From Archivesica marissinica (lineage: Eukaryota; Mollusca; Bivalvia; Venerida; Vesicomyidae), in the NCBI GenBank assembly GCA_014843695.1, contig CM026391.1:20544681-20608680 (forward strand): a DNA stretch of 64,000 nt. The letters run 5' to 3'. The translations under genes and the position numbers were made by a program. The notes beneath the pieces were generated by a model. It worked only from the letters and a program-made list of their open reading frames with translations, ran no database searches and was not told the origin of the DNA. Numbering within the stretch: the stretch's first letter is position 1; every line of letters begins with the position of its first letter. Shown here in pieces: positions 35,041 to 45,709 of the stretch.

Positions 35041-35727
35041 GTTTGCACGCTTGTCAAGTAAGCCGGATTGAGTTCCATTAAACTGTAGTTTGCACGCTGG
35101 TCCAGTAAGCCGGATTGAGTTCGGTTAAACTGTAGTTTGCACGCTGGTCCAGTAAGCCGGATTGAGTTGATTAAACTGTAGTTTGCACGCTGGTCCAGCA
35201 AGCCGGATTGAGTTCGATTAAACTGTAGTTTGCATGCTGGTCCAGTAAGCCGGATTGAGTTCCATTAAACTGTAGTTTGCACGCTGGTCCAGTAAGCCGG
35301 ATTGAGTTGATTAAACTGTAGTTTGCACGCTGGTCCAGCAAGCCGGATTGAGTTCGATTAAACTGTAGTTTGCATGCTGGTCCAGTAAGCCGGATTGAGT
35401 TCCATTAAACTGTAGTTGCACGCTGGTCCGTAAGCCGGATTGAGTTCCATTAAACTGTTATTGCACGCGGTCCAGTAAAGCCGGATTGAGCTCGGTTAAA
35501 CTGTAGTTTGCACGCTGGTCCAGTAAGCCGGATTGAGTTCCATTAAACTGTAGTTTGCACGCTGGTCCAGTAAGCCGGATTGAGTTCCATTAAACTGTAG
35601 TTTGCACGCTGGTCCAGTAAGCCGGATTGAGTTCCATTAAACTGTAGTTTGCACGCTGGTCCAGTAAGCCGGATTGAGTTCGGTTAAACTGTAGTTCGCA
35701 CGCTGGTCCAGATTAAACTATAGTTTG
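35041..35727. repeat. 47-bp satellite
   Basis: About 15 units with the core GCTGGTCCAGTAAGCCGGAT and TTGAGTTCCATTAAACTG. It is GC-richer than the other arrays. A three-unit block (GGTTAA, GATTAA without C, CATTAA types) is repeated, and units at 35405-35490 carry small deletions. Confidence 0.95.
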
Positions 35728-35839
35728 TAGCAATCACATTGAAAAGATCTGCACCCACGTGACCGTGAATAGAAGCTATATCCAGATATAGTTAACGTTG
35801 AAAAGAAATGATGGTAAGTTATACTTTCATTAGTTGATA

Positions 35840-35985
35840 CAAATCTATCTTAGCTCGATTGCGAAACATGTTCATACAACTTATATTAATCACTCTCGAG
35901 ACCTGATTCCTGATGGAATCCATCGCCACGAGGGAGAGAGAAGAGGCAACGTGGAATTTAGATACCCTACACATCGTAACCGCTA
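35840..35985 (-). mobile_element. SINE-C copy
   Basis: Reverse SINE-C: AGCTCGATTGCGAAACATGT, CACTCTCGAGACCTGATTCC, CCATCGCCACGAGGGAGAG and AGAGGCAACGTGGAATTTAG. Confidence 0.7.
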
Positions 35986-36711
35986 CCGCTTGGCATGTAT
36001 ATGTAACGAATCGAGCAATACAATATGATTAAACTAAGCTAATAGTACTTCAATGTAATACTACTACTAATAATAATAAAGACTTATTTTATATCATACA
36101 TTGATCTAATTCAATACTGGCTATGATTAAGTATCAACAATCTATAACTGCCAACTCTATTAAACGGCCACCTCCAATGAACGAGTCAGTTAATTTCCTC
36201 CCGAGAGGTTTTCCTATATATTTGACCTCTATTTGACGGTCACCTCTCTGACCCGGTCAACGGTCGGTCAAAACGGCCGGAATACGATCAATGACCTCCG
36301 AGAAATGGTCGTTTTCCACTAGAAATAGTCCAAATATTTTAAAAAAATTTAGACTAGAAAAATGTGACATTTTACTATCCAGGCATTTTTCTTGAAATAA
36401 CAGAAAGATTTTTTTTATGTAGATGTCTTATTTATAGGACTACATTATAAACGGCCATTTTCGCCGATTAAATAACGACAATATCTACACCGGAAACTGT
36501 TGAAAACGAAAGTAGATTATGCAAATTACGATAACATTTTATTTTGCAAGAAAACAGGACTCGTGGTCGCAGAGCATATGCTCAATTACTGGACCAAAGG
36601 CCAATTACTTTAAACCTGAGAACGTGTTATTCATTGAAAGAAAGGAATACATATGTTCACATGTTGATTCGCTGGTTCCTAAATCAATGACGCACCAACT
36701 AACTAGCTGAA
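35986..36711. other. Spacer
   Basis: No gene. A GACGGTCACC/CGGTCAACGGTCGGTC stretch near 36234-36280 is internally repetitive. Confidence 0.45.
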
Positions 36712-36958
36712 AGGTTTTTTTATAAACTTTATTTATTTTACAACTTTTTAATCACTCTCGTTGGCGCGGATGAAAGCGTAAATGTTGTCATTCGTGTGGG
36801 AGGAAACCGGAGTAGGCCCCCTACCCGGAGAAACCCCACCTGTCCGATCTGGCGACAACCGTACCATCTCACATACTTCCCGATCCGAGGATCGAACCCG
36901 GGTTGCATTGGTGAGAAGCGAGCGCGCTAACCACTGCGCTAAGCGGACAGCCAGGTTT
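36712..36958 (-). mobile_element. SINE-A copy
   Basis: Full SINE-A in reverse; AGGTTT at 36712-36717 and 36953-36958 may be the target duplication. The body carries a small local duplication (GGCCCCCTACCCGG). The head GCGCTAACCACTGCGCTAAG is at the right end. Confidence 0.8.
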
Positions 36959-37493
36959 AAACATGTAGATATTGATATGGATACTAATGCTGAGATTTGT
37001 ATCATGTATACAGCCTCCTATAACTCTGTATAGGGTGGCAATGGGCAATTATATATGTTTTTAGTTTGTGATATGTTGTATATATTGTGTCACATTGATG
37101 AGATTATAATATATAAAGAATACAACGTGATATGTGAAATATGTATATAAACAGAACACCAATAAAATAAACACGATCTAGGTGATCCAGGTAGTTGGTA
37201 TCGACCAGGTATAATGAGATACAATCACTTAGTCAAAATAAAAGCGTGTTTCACTATATCTTAGTGTAATGGTATCGTCCTCAATATCGCGTTGCATTTA
37301 TATGTGTTTGTATGGTGTGTTCCCAATTTCCCAACCTTTTATTAGTCCTATAGAAATTGAGGTAGGTGTTGGGGGAATGTATTGTTCGGTGTAACAATAG
37401 AGTTGAAAGGTGATAATTGGCGAAAATTGCTATACTGTACTGAAAATTTGTGTTTCTAAATTTGGGAAAGTTGTTCATAAATATAAGTTTCAT
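36959..37493. other. Spacer
   Basis: AT-rich; a 70-codon minus-strand frame (37281-37493) has no recognisable feature. Confidence 0.5.
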
Positions 37494-39023
37494 ATAGATA
37501 GATATTCTTTATTTTGAGTTATAAGCATTAAATCGAAAACATAGATATTTACATGGATAAGACAAACACATGAACATGCATAGCACATAATAGATATAAA
37601 TCTTGAAATATTTTTATTGTACATATTCACTTTAATTTGACTAAGTGAGAAGCAGCATCAACATACGTCATGATGTCCATGTCGCCAGTTCGCAGTTGGT
37701 GCTTCAGTCTGATGAGCATTTGCTCACGCTCACGGTATACCCGCTTCCTTGGTCGCTGCTTTCCACCGTTGGCGTGCTGAAACAGCTTCGCCTCGTTAGC
37801 AGCCTGCTCTTTCTGGACCAGGTCTATCAATGTATAAATATTAGGATGGCAGTGTCGTAGTTGGTTGTTTATTTTATGGTGCCAACCCTCAACATGATTG
37901 GTAGTGCGTGGACCATCATTCTCGTAATGATTCCAGGAGCGGCGGTCTCCCTCTACCCACTGCTCAGTCACATAGTCCTTAAACTTAGACACCGGCACTG
38001 AGTCATTGTCACATTCTTCCAGAGTTTGGAACCACACATCTTCGACAGAGGCTAGGGGGACAAGTGGCAGTACCGAAGCACGTAGCACAAGTTTCTTCAC
38101 TTCTTCATTGTCCTTGAAGTCAGCTACAAGACCACAATATTGTACTTTTCTCCACATACACTGTGTGAAGTGAAAGAAACAACCACGGACTTGAACACCA
38201 ACAAACACGATACTGACAGCACGCCACGCTGCTGTTTCGAAGTCCATCATTATCGTTTCTGGGGACAGAGGAATGTTATGTTCACGGGCGAAATTCTGGA
38301 TGAGTGTGAAGAATCTGGTGTACATTGTCTGTTGTTTATTTGGGAGTAGTCCATACACTAGGGGACACATATACCCGTCGATCATGGCGTGGATGGTGTA
38401 TAGCTGGTAGAAATATGACGGCGAAGCGTAGAAGGTACGTCCATATACCAGGTCTCGGCTGTAGACAGCTGGGCCAGGTTGTCAACGGTGGCGAATATGA
38501 GCATTCGCGCCACATCACCGTCATTGACGATTAGGAATGGCTCCCCTGCAAGCGACTCTATCCACTTCCCTTCCAAGTTGACATCCGCCCTTGTCTTTGG
38601 CAGAACTGGTCTAGTATTAGACCGCTGTCTATATAAACTGGATTTGGCTTCGTAGAAAGTGGGTAGATTAGCCACAACCTCTTGGGTGGAATTGTCCCAT
38701 TCGATCGATCTTGTGTCTGCCAGCATATCGTTATAGATGGAGGGCACCGGCTGTGTTGACCCTCGGACCTGCTTTCGGACACCACTCATGATGTCCGCAG
38801 CAACAATTCTGCTGTCATCTCTTGGGTGATTGTGTTCATCAGCGATTTTGGTAGGAAGCTCATTCTTAGTGTTAATTTTAGCATTGCATGCTTTGTTGAC
38901 ACAGTTCCAGTAGCGACACTCCCGTTTTCTGGTTTTCAGGCTGTACATGTAACCATTTAGAACTAGAGTCTGACTTCCTCTGCTATTCTCTATGAACCGT
39001 ATATTGACTAGCGCATTTGCCAT
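37494..39023 (-). pseudogene. FLYWCH + MULE transposase-like gene, one frameshift
   Basis: Two frames on the minus strand. 39023-38382 carries a FLYWCH-type zinc finger at residues 10-67 (W39, C41, C46, H64, H66) and ends in ETWYMD, the expected first catalytic Asp of a MULE transposase. 38385-37627 carries the rest: MMDFETAAWRAV with D48, GCFFHFTQCMWRK with C69 and H72, and NHVEGWHHKINN with E166. The frames part near 38437, just after the YMD codons, consistent with loss of about one base. The three expected catalytic residues (D, D, E) all remain. AATAAA follows the stop at about 37510 on the coding strand. The region is GC-richer than its surroundings. It could be a damaged Mutator-type transposase, a former host gene of transposon origin, or an assembly indel in an intact gene. 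I saw no terminal inverted repeats around it. Confidence 0.75.
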
Positions 39024-39029
39024 TTTAGA

Positions 39030-39602
39030 GATTTATGATTACAGAACGAACGATGTAGCTTTGTTTAAAGTCGCCACCGCATAAATGCATTTGGGCGACT
39101 GTACTTTCTAAGTAGTTTATGTTGATTTCTCTCTAAGTTGTTTATGTTGACGAAGCTGTGAAGGCATCCTCGTTCTTCGCAGGGTGACAAGTCCTGGTTC
39201 TTCTTTCCAATGGGTCCTTTGTAGGGCCACCATCCTCACTGTTGGCCACCCCGCAGCAGCATTAATACGGATCTGACAGTTAGACATCGTCGATTGTCAC
39301 TCAGGGGAGCGTGGATGCCACGACCGTGGCCGCTCCCTCAGGTCCGCCGTCTCGTCTATCCGCCGGAGAAGTAGAAGAAGGAAGAGAAAGTGTCGAAACG
39401 AGCCGGCGAAGATATAGTGTACTATAACCACTATCTAGAAGAGCTGGTGGATCTGTCCTGATGTACTGTAGCCGTGGATCCACATGCTGGCAAGCCTCCC
39501 CCTTCACAAGATCGACGACCAGAAGATCCCAGAATCCTACGCTGCTGCTGCGGGGTGTGCACCGGTCACGACGTGCACATCGTGAGGAGATCGACCGGCC
39601 AT
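39030..39602. repeat. GC-richer tandem unit 1
   Basis: Begins GATTACAGAACGAACGATG, seven bases from the start codon of the MULE-like gene on the opposite strand. Shared segments with unit 2 include AAGTCGCCACCGCATAAATG, TTTGTAGGGCCACC, CCCCGCAGCAGCATT, AGATCCCAGAATCCTACGCT and the near-palindrome at 39566-39585. It may hold the 5' region of the MULE-like gene, duplicated. Confidence 0.8.
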
Positions 39603-40297
39603 GATTACAGACGAACGATGTAATTTTATTTAAAGTCGCCACCGCATAAATGCATTTGGGCGACTGTATTCTCTAAGTTGGTTAGATCCTAAGGTGATTC
39701 TTCTGTGATGGTTGTTCAATGATGATTATATCCGTGGTCTACGATGATTATATCCGTGTTCTGCGATGATTATTCTTCTACGATGATTAGTCCTATTCTT
39801 CTACGTTGGTTATTGCTGTATTTGCTGGCGATTCTTCTTCTATGAAGCTTATGAAGACGTCCTCTGGTGGTTACTTCTTTCCGTGCCAGGGTGACAAGGC
39901 CTGGTCTGTACGTGGTCCTTTGTAGGGCCACCCTCCTCACTGTTGGTCACCCCGCAGCAGCATTTATACGGATCTGACAGTTAGACATCTGGTCGTCGAT
40001 TGTCACTCAAGGGAACATGGAAGCCATGACCATTGCCGCTCCCTCAGATCCGCCGTCTCGTCTATCCGCCGGAGAAGTAGACGAAATATCGAAAGCTCGA
40101 AAACGCCAGCGAAGAAAGAGCCAGGCAACAGTGAAAAAACTCTAGAAGAGGCGGTGGATCTGTCCTGATGTGCCATAGCCATGGCCACACGTTAGATCCT
40201 ATTCGCAAGATCGACGACCAGAAGATCCCAGAATCCTACGCTGCTGCTGCGGGATGTGCACCGGTCACGACGTGCACGTCGTGAGGAGATCGACCAT
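39603..40297. repeat. GC-richer tandem unit 2
   Basis: Direct repeat of unit 1, with extra CGATGATTATATCCG-type short repeats at about 39715-39790. It ends with the perfect 20-bp palindrome TCACGACGTGCACGTCGTGA at 40265-40284. A third unit starts (GATTACAG at 40298) but stops at once. Confidence 0.8.
40017..40145 (+). other. Possible small frame in tandem unit 2
   Basis: A 42-codon plus-strand frame starting MEAMTIAAPSDPPSRLSAGE and containing a basic KARKRQRRK stretch. Unit 1 keeps the same frame over about 23 codons but lacks the Met and then diverges. There is no homology I recognise and no sign of selection on codon positions. Weak candidate only. Confidence 0.15.
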
Positions 40298-40305
40298 GAT
40301 TACAG

Positions 40306-41891
40306 AGGAAACTGACCTTCATTTTATACTATGTTAAAGAATGACTTACAGTTAGTGACCTGTTTTTCTTATGATGATGATTGAGCTTATTTACCCTCGC
40401 CACCGGCGAACCATATGGGCGAGCGTTTTTCTTAGTTTTCAACAGTTAGTTATAAGTAAATTGTTAATTTCATTAATCATTATTGTTGTTCTCAGACTAA
40501 TTTGCAATCAGTTCATAATTGCTAATTAAAAAAATAGTGTTGATATATAATTATGTAATTACCTAGTATAACTGTTATAATCATAAATAAATAATAGATA
40601 CATATTGTTAATTGTTTGTATCTTTATAGTTCACTTTTCAAAATTAAAATATGTCTGCTATTTATTATTATGAACCTTTATCTGAATTATTAATGTTAAA
40701 CGTACATACTGACAATTTTAATTTATACACAATTAAAGGAACACTTTTCTCCTTAAAGATATGCATATGCACTGGAAACAAAAATAACAAAAAAAATAGT
40801 TTATTCTAGAATAAGTAAGTATTTTCAACAGATGGAACAAGATAAATAACATTGAAATAGTACACTGCAAGTACAAGTTTATGTGTGCCTTTCATTTATT
40901 TTTTGAGGGGCGAAGAGATAATTGGGGATAATTAGTATGTGTGAAAATAAAAGGTTGGGAAAGTGGGAACAAACCGTTTGTATATATATATATATATACA
41001 TGTGTGGGTGTGTGCGCGTGCGTGCGTGTGCGCGCGTGTGTATAATTTGTTATTGAAATGACATGAAAAGGAAATTAAAAAACAATTAATGATTAAAAAT
41101 GTAAAGACATGTGTTGTCTACCATCGCAGAAATGTTGACATCTTGCGTGATAGTTGCCCGATTACGCTCTGCAGTGCGGTATTCGGTTACATAGTGAGTG
41201 ATGCTGTTGTGTGCCGTGTCAATCCAATGACGTCATTCACATCGTCTACCTAGATTATACGTCACTTTTCAGGCCCGTAGCACACTGAGGCACTGCCTCG
41301 GTTAAAATTTCCAAATAAAAAAAATAAAATAAATGAAATATTAAATAAATAAAATGCAAACAATTTACGTTTGCTGTATAAAATGTTGACTGTTAGAGAG
41401 CCGAAAGGCCAGTACATAAGTATACGTCCAAACTAATTAAATCAGAAAACGCAGGAAATCGCTTCTATACTCTTGTAACAGGTGTAAGGGGAACATGCCC
41501 TCGAACCCATTAGATTGCCTCGGTTGAAATTTGCTTCGATACTGATTTTGTCGGAATAAATTGAGCTCTTGCTGACTATTCTGGAAATTTAACAGATATC
41601 ATTAACGGATCATATCACGATGCGACATTATTAGTCTACTTAACGTTTCTTCTCTTTTCATACGGAAAAAATAGCTGTTTAAACGATTTTGTATTTTCAA
41701 ACGTTTCGCCGACATTGATTTTACGCAAAGTAGAATGTACCCGCAGATAGAAATCAGCGAACATATACAAATGCTATCTATAAACAGATTGTGTTGTAGC
41801 TGTTCGATAAATGTGAAGTCTAATCTGATTTGAAAGGTTCTAAGAATGAGCTAGCTATATGGCGCATAATGAAGCATTATGTTGTTTGTTA
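40306..41891. other. AT-rich spacer
   Basis: No gene. Holds (TA)n followed by alternating TG/CG at about 40981-41041. A segment with GAGCTTATTTACCCTCGCC at about 40383 also occurs at about 22851. Confidence 0.5.
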
Positions 41892-42190
41892 TTCATATGC
41901 TTGCCAGCCTTTAGGAGGGGGGGAGGTCGAGTCCCCCGCAACTCTAAATACGCCTATGGTGTCTGCATGATACGGCTGGAACAACCCCATACACTGGAAT
42001 AACATTCATGTAGCTGATCGATTTAGAATGAGTGATGACTTTAGTAGTGATTGATAGAGTTGGATTATATATAATATATATAGCTACATGGATGTTACGG
42101 GGTTGTTCCAGCCGTATCATCAGACACCATAGGCGTATTTAAAGTTGCGGGGGACTCGCTCCTCCCCCTAAAGGCTGGCAAGCATATGAT
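41892..42190. mobile_element. Foldback element
   Basis: Two arms of about 110-125 bp in inverted orientation: 41892-42018 (CATATGCTTGCCAGCCTTTA, TCGAGTCCCCCGCAACT, CGCCTATGGTGTCTG, GGCTGGAACAACCCC) and 42080-42190 with the complement. The unique centre is about 60 bp. No protein is encoded. Confidence 0.8.
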
Positions 42191-42200
42191 TAACAATATA

Positions 42201-43070
42201 TACTCAATTCCAAAATAAAGTGTGCACTTTGTTTTCTGTGATTTCTCATCGCCTATTTAACCGAAACCTATACATTTGGTACCAAACTTTAGATCAGACC
42301 CTGTAGAATATGGCAGACATATCAGATTTTAAGTCACGGTCAGTTTAAGTAACTTTTTTATGCGAGAAAGGAGACGGTGCTAAAATCAAAGTTGCAAAAG
42401 TACTCAAAGCATCAGGTCACATTCAATAATGCATTTAAAGTTGTTTTAATCGCAGTTCTGGTGTTTTTTTCCGATCAGTATCTTGTGTGCGCACCTCTGC
42501 TGTTGATGCATACTGTCTCGCGGTACTAGACGCTGTTTGGAAACGACGTCACAGGTGCGTCAACGTAATAAACCGGTCCGTTTGCCGATTCGTTACTCTT
42601 GGTCTACCAGTTCTTCGGCGATCTGCTACACCACCTGTTTGTTGGAACCGTTGGCGCAAGCGAAAAATAGTGTTTCTGTGGCACCATAGCGCCCTATTCA
42701 CGTCAGTGACGTTGTCACCACGGGCAAGCATTGTTAATGCTTGGATATGTTGATTTTCGCTCAATCTAGGCATGTTCGTTGTGTACCAATGTGAACTCAA
42801 ATGTGATTTAACCGTTATGTAAGACATAAGGATTACACAAATACAAGTTTCCGGTGACATGTATATTTTCCTCGGGCTGCACGTGCAAATCATGCGAAAT
42901 CAAGTATCACAGACTGGACTGACAATGTTTGCATACCACGTGGCAGATTATGCAATTGATCGATGACAAATATACTTGCGGTATACTATGCGAAATTTCT
43001 AACCGATACGTCTTCTAAATAGTGAAATATTCTATATTCAAAAGTGCACACTTTATTTTGGAATTGAGTA
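42201..43070 (-). mobile_element. Tc1-like element, internally deleted
   Basis: TA flanks inverted ends beginning CTCAATTCCAAAATAAAGTG at 42203 and closing with the complement at 43068 (about 28 bp, extending to GCACTTT). The only coding part is the N-terminal DNA-binding region on the minus strand. An intact Tc1 element needs a transposase of roughly 340 residues, so most of the catalytic part is gone. Confidence 0.85.
42475..42773 (-). pseudogene. Tc1-like transposase N-terminus
   Basis: From the Met at 42773, MPRLSENQHIQALTML begins a paired-type helix-turn-helix (RGDNVTDVNRAL...). It is followed by GRPRVTNRQ, the GRPR-type linker between the two DNA-binding helices, and FITLTHL. A stop follows (TGA, 42549-42551); recognisable sequence (RRFQTASSTARQ) continues in frame to about 42475 and then ends. 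The DDE catalytic domain is absent. Confidence 0.8.
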
Positions 43071-43104
43071 TATATATATATAGGATCTTACATTCGTATA
43101 TATA

Positions 43105-43196
43105 GGATCTTACATTCATGATGATTTCATACCATATTTTATGAAACGAGTTTCATAAAAAAAAAAAGATATAAAATCACCACGAATGTAAGATCC
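43105..43196. mobile_element. 92-bp inverted-repeat element
   Basis: GGATCTTACATTCATGATGA at 43105 is mirrored by the complement ending GAATGTAAGATCC at 43196. The centre is itself palindromic (TTTTATGAAAC...GTTTCATAAAA). An extra GGATCTTACATTCGT lies just outside at 43083. Class unknown. Confidence 0.6.
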
Positions 43197-43551
43197 GTTT
43201 TTTATCACATTACCATAGTAACAACCATACATTTGAAGAAGAAAACGTATTTATTCTTATTACATTCTATGGAAATCAGTAAGGTGCATCCGTATGCCGT
43301 AGTAACTAGCCTCTGTTAATCAAACAACCCCAAGCAAATTATCCACACAATGTTTTTAATCATAATTAAAATTTCCTCTAGTGTATATTTCGCATTTTAT
43401 TGATTTTAGTCAGTTGATTTGAAACACATACATGAATAATGAATACAAAACTATATGTCGAATGTATCAAACACAAGCTTACTCTTTTCAACTCCTCAGT
43501 TTTATCAATAATGGAGGAACAGTAGTGGTTTTGCTTGCATTCAATGTAATA
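43197..43551. other. Spacer
   Basis: Nothing recognised. Confidence 0.5.
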
Positions 43552-43842
43552 CAGTGTTTTACGTTTATTTATCGTCGCTACCGGTTGTCCATATGAGCGA
43601 CGCCTCCTGAAGAGATTAGTCATTTTAGATTTTTGGAGGATAGTGCATGATATAGACAGAGACCCATTCCAGAGTCTCCTCTGGTTCTTTTACGTGCACG
43701 GTGTAAAGCACCGACACGAGACCTCGGTTTAACGTCCCATCTGAAAGACTGTTAATTTTATTAGGGTCAGACGGGGATCGAACCTGCGACCTCTGGACGG
43801 GGGATCGAACCTGTGATCCCTGGACGGGGGATCGAACCTGCC
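43552..43842 (-). mobile_element. SINE-B with triplicated B-box segment
   Basis: The normal tail and body are in reverse. At the head end a roughly 29-bp segment (GACGGGGGATCGAACCTG plus flanks) is present three times (43770-43840). The head beyond is replaced by the inverted duplicate block. Confidence 0.8.
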
Positions 43843-44215
43843 CTGTGATAACAAATGTATCCTATACTTATAATATTACATTATGATTCATATAGAATAC
43901 TAGCCGACTAGTTAGTGGTCTTGGTGTAGGAGTACACCGTATACATTGTACGTAACAAGTCTGTTTGTCGCCATGTGTGTGGGTTGCGTATGTAGGAGTG
44001 ATAATGAGGCAAGCACGAACGAGCCAGCAACTCGTCCTAATCAGCATGTTGTCGAACCTTCAGTCCTTTAATCAGCGTAGCAACATACGATTTATATACA
44101 ATGAGACTCGTTCTTCGCACATGATTTATAATTGATGTTATGATTTTATTGAGAGAAAGAAATCGCAGGAAATCACAGGAAATCACGCCGGAATGTTAAT
44201 TCCTATACATAATTA
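43843..44215 (-). repeat. Inverted duplicate block, copy 2
   Basis: Reverse-complement partner of 33776-34138, about 10 kb away. It has small indels relative to copy 1 (an extra AAATCACAGG near 44170). Confidence 0.8.
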
Positions 44216-44688
44216 ATGATCCGGTTAAAATGGCGGCACATCCGGATCCGGTCAAAATGGGGGCGATTCCGTTTCCTTTAAAATGGCGGGAAATCATAAC
44301 CACTGTATACCCTACTTATACCCTACTATTGTCACAATTTCTAAAAGTTATGTAATTGTACTCATTATCAATTTGATAATCATAATTATCTAATTATCTT
44401 AGTAAATAAATGTAATAACATGTAAACTATTGTTGGACTTATTTTGTTGGTTTTAGATAAATAGTATTTCGAATTTGGTCGAAAGACCTTTGACCTTGTA
44501 GGTCAGCCACTCGCATTCTATTCACGTACTTTAAATAAGTTTTAGAAATAGCGCAATAATGTATGCCAATGAATATTACCGATCGCTTCGTGGCTTTTCC
44601 CGAGTCGCTTGATATATTTTGTATCCATTCGCTTCAATCAAAATAGTGAAAAACAATGTCATTGTAAGCATGTCTTCATAACATCACA
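44216..44688. other. Spacer
   Basis: Holds a short triplicate of AAAATGGCGG-like units (about 44226-44290). No gene. Confidence 0.5.
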
Positions 44689-44969
44689 AGTATAAAACGT
44701 GGCTGTCCGATTAGCGCAGTGGTTAGCGCGCTCTCTTCTCACAAATACAACTCTGGTTCGATCCTCGGACCGGGAAGTATGTGAGATGGTACGGTGGTCG
44801 CCAGTTCGGACAGGTGGGTTTTCTCCGGGTACTCCGGTTTCCTCCCACACGAATGACTACATGTATCACATATACGCTTTCATCCGCGCCAACGAGAGTG
44901 ATTAATATAAGTTGTTAGAACTTGCTTCGCAAGCGTTGTAAAATAAATAAAGTTTAAACTAGTATAAAA
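44689..44969 (+). mobile_element. SINE-A with 9-bp target duplication
   Basis: AGTATAAAA at 44689-44697 and 44961-44969 flanks a 263-bp SINE-A, the longest copy here. It keeps the extra TACATGTATCACATATACGC segment and the full tail. Confidence 0.9.
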
Positions 44970-45443
44970 AACTGGACACTCGAATACAGTGGAATTACGT
45001 CCTACTAAACAGGAATAAAACTTCAAATGGTGCATTAGATGCATTATTGCTCGTCAATGCAAGATGTAGTGTTACCCGTGAATGCCCAACGATAACGTGA
45101 TCCCAGCGAAAAAGAGAGACGGGCCAATTTTATGATAACACGTAAAGAAGCAGTTTATTATCATTTATGTAAGACATTTAGTATTAATAGCACACCAGAT
45201 TATTTATTTCATATAAAAATACATTGATTTGGCTCATTCGAAATCTATTTATAGTAATGCTTGTAAATAACATGTTATCGTTTGGCCATAGGTGAGATTA
45301 TATACAAAACAATAAAGGACGCAGGTGGGGTATCGCATAATAAGTCGAACACGATACAGTATGTAAAAGTTTCGCCTTTTTACCCTTGTTCTTTTTGGGT
45401 GGCATTTAAGTTCAATATCCAACTTTCACCATACCAATTTGTG
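44970..45443. other. Spacer
   Basis: Nothing recognised. Confidence 0.5.
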
Positions 45444-45709
45444 TAGATAGATAGATTTCTTTATTTATAGAGGGTGACCTAATTAGTTTTGAACTAATCC
45501 TCCTTAGGGCCCTCTTCAATTTGTTAACACTATAGAATAAATGTACATACACAATATTTATAACATAGTTACGCCGTACAATATACATGCATAATGTTGT
45601 ACAAAGTAACTTAAACAACAGCCTAAGTAAATCAGGTACTTTGATAGAAATACAAAACGACATAAGCATATTGATTTACAATCATTATATATATATAATT
45701 GTCTAGTGT

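Noticed and set aside
494..35727. CRISPR-like appearance of the regular short repeats
   Set aside because: The units are contiguous, without unique spacers, and the sequence is eukaryotic.
36782..37033. 83-codon plus-strand frame, and similar frames at 44659-44905 and 32320-32577
   Set aside because: They are translations of SINE-A copies; similar peptides recur only because the SINE recurs.
39301..39642. 113-codon minus-strand frame in tandem unit 1
   Set aside because: Not conserved as a frame in unit 2, so not supported as coding.
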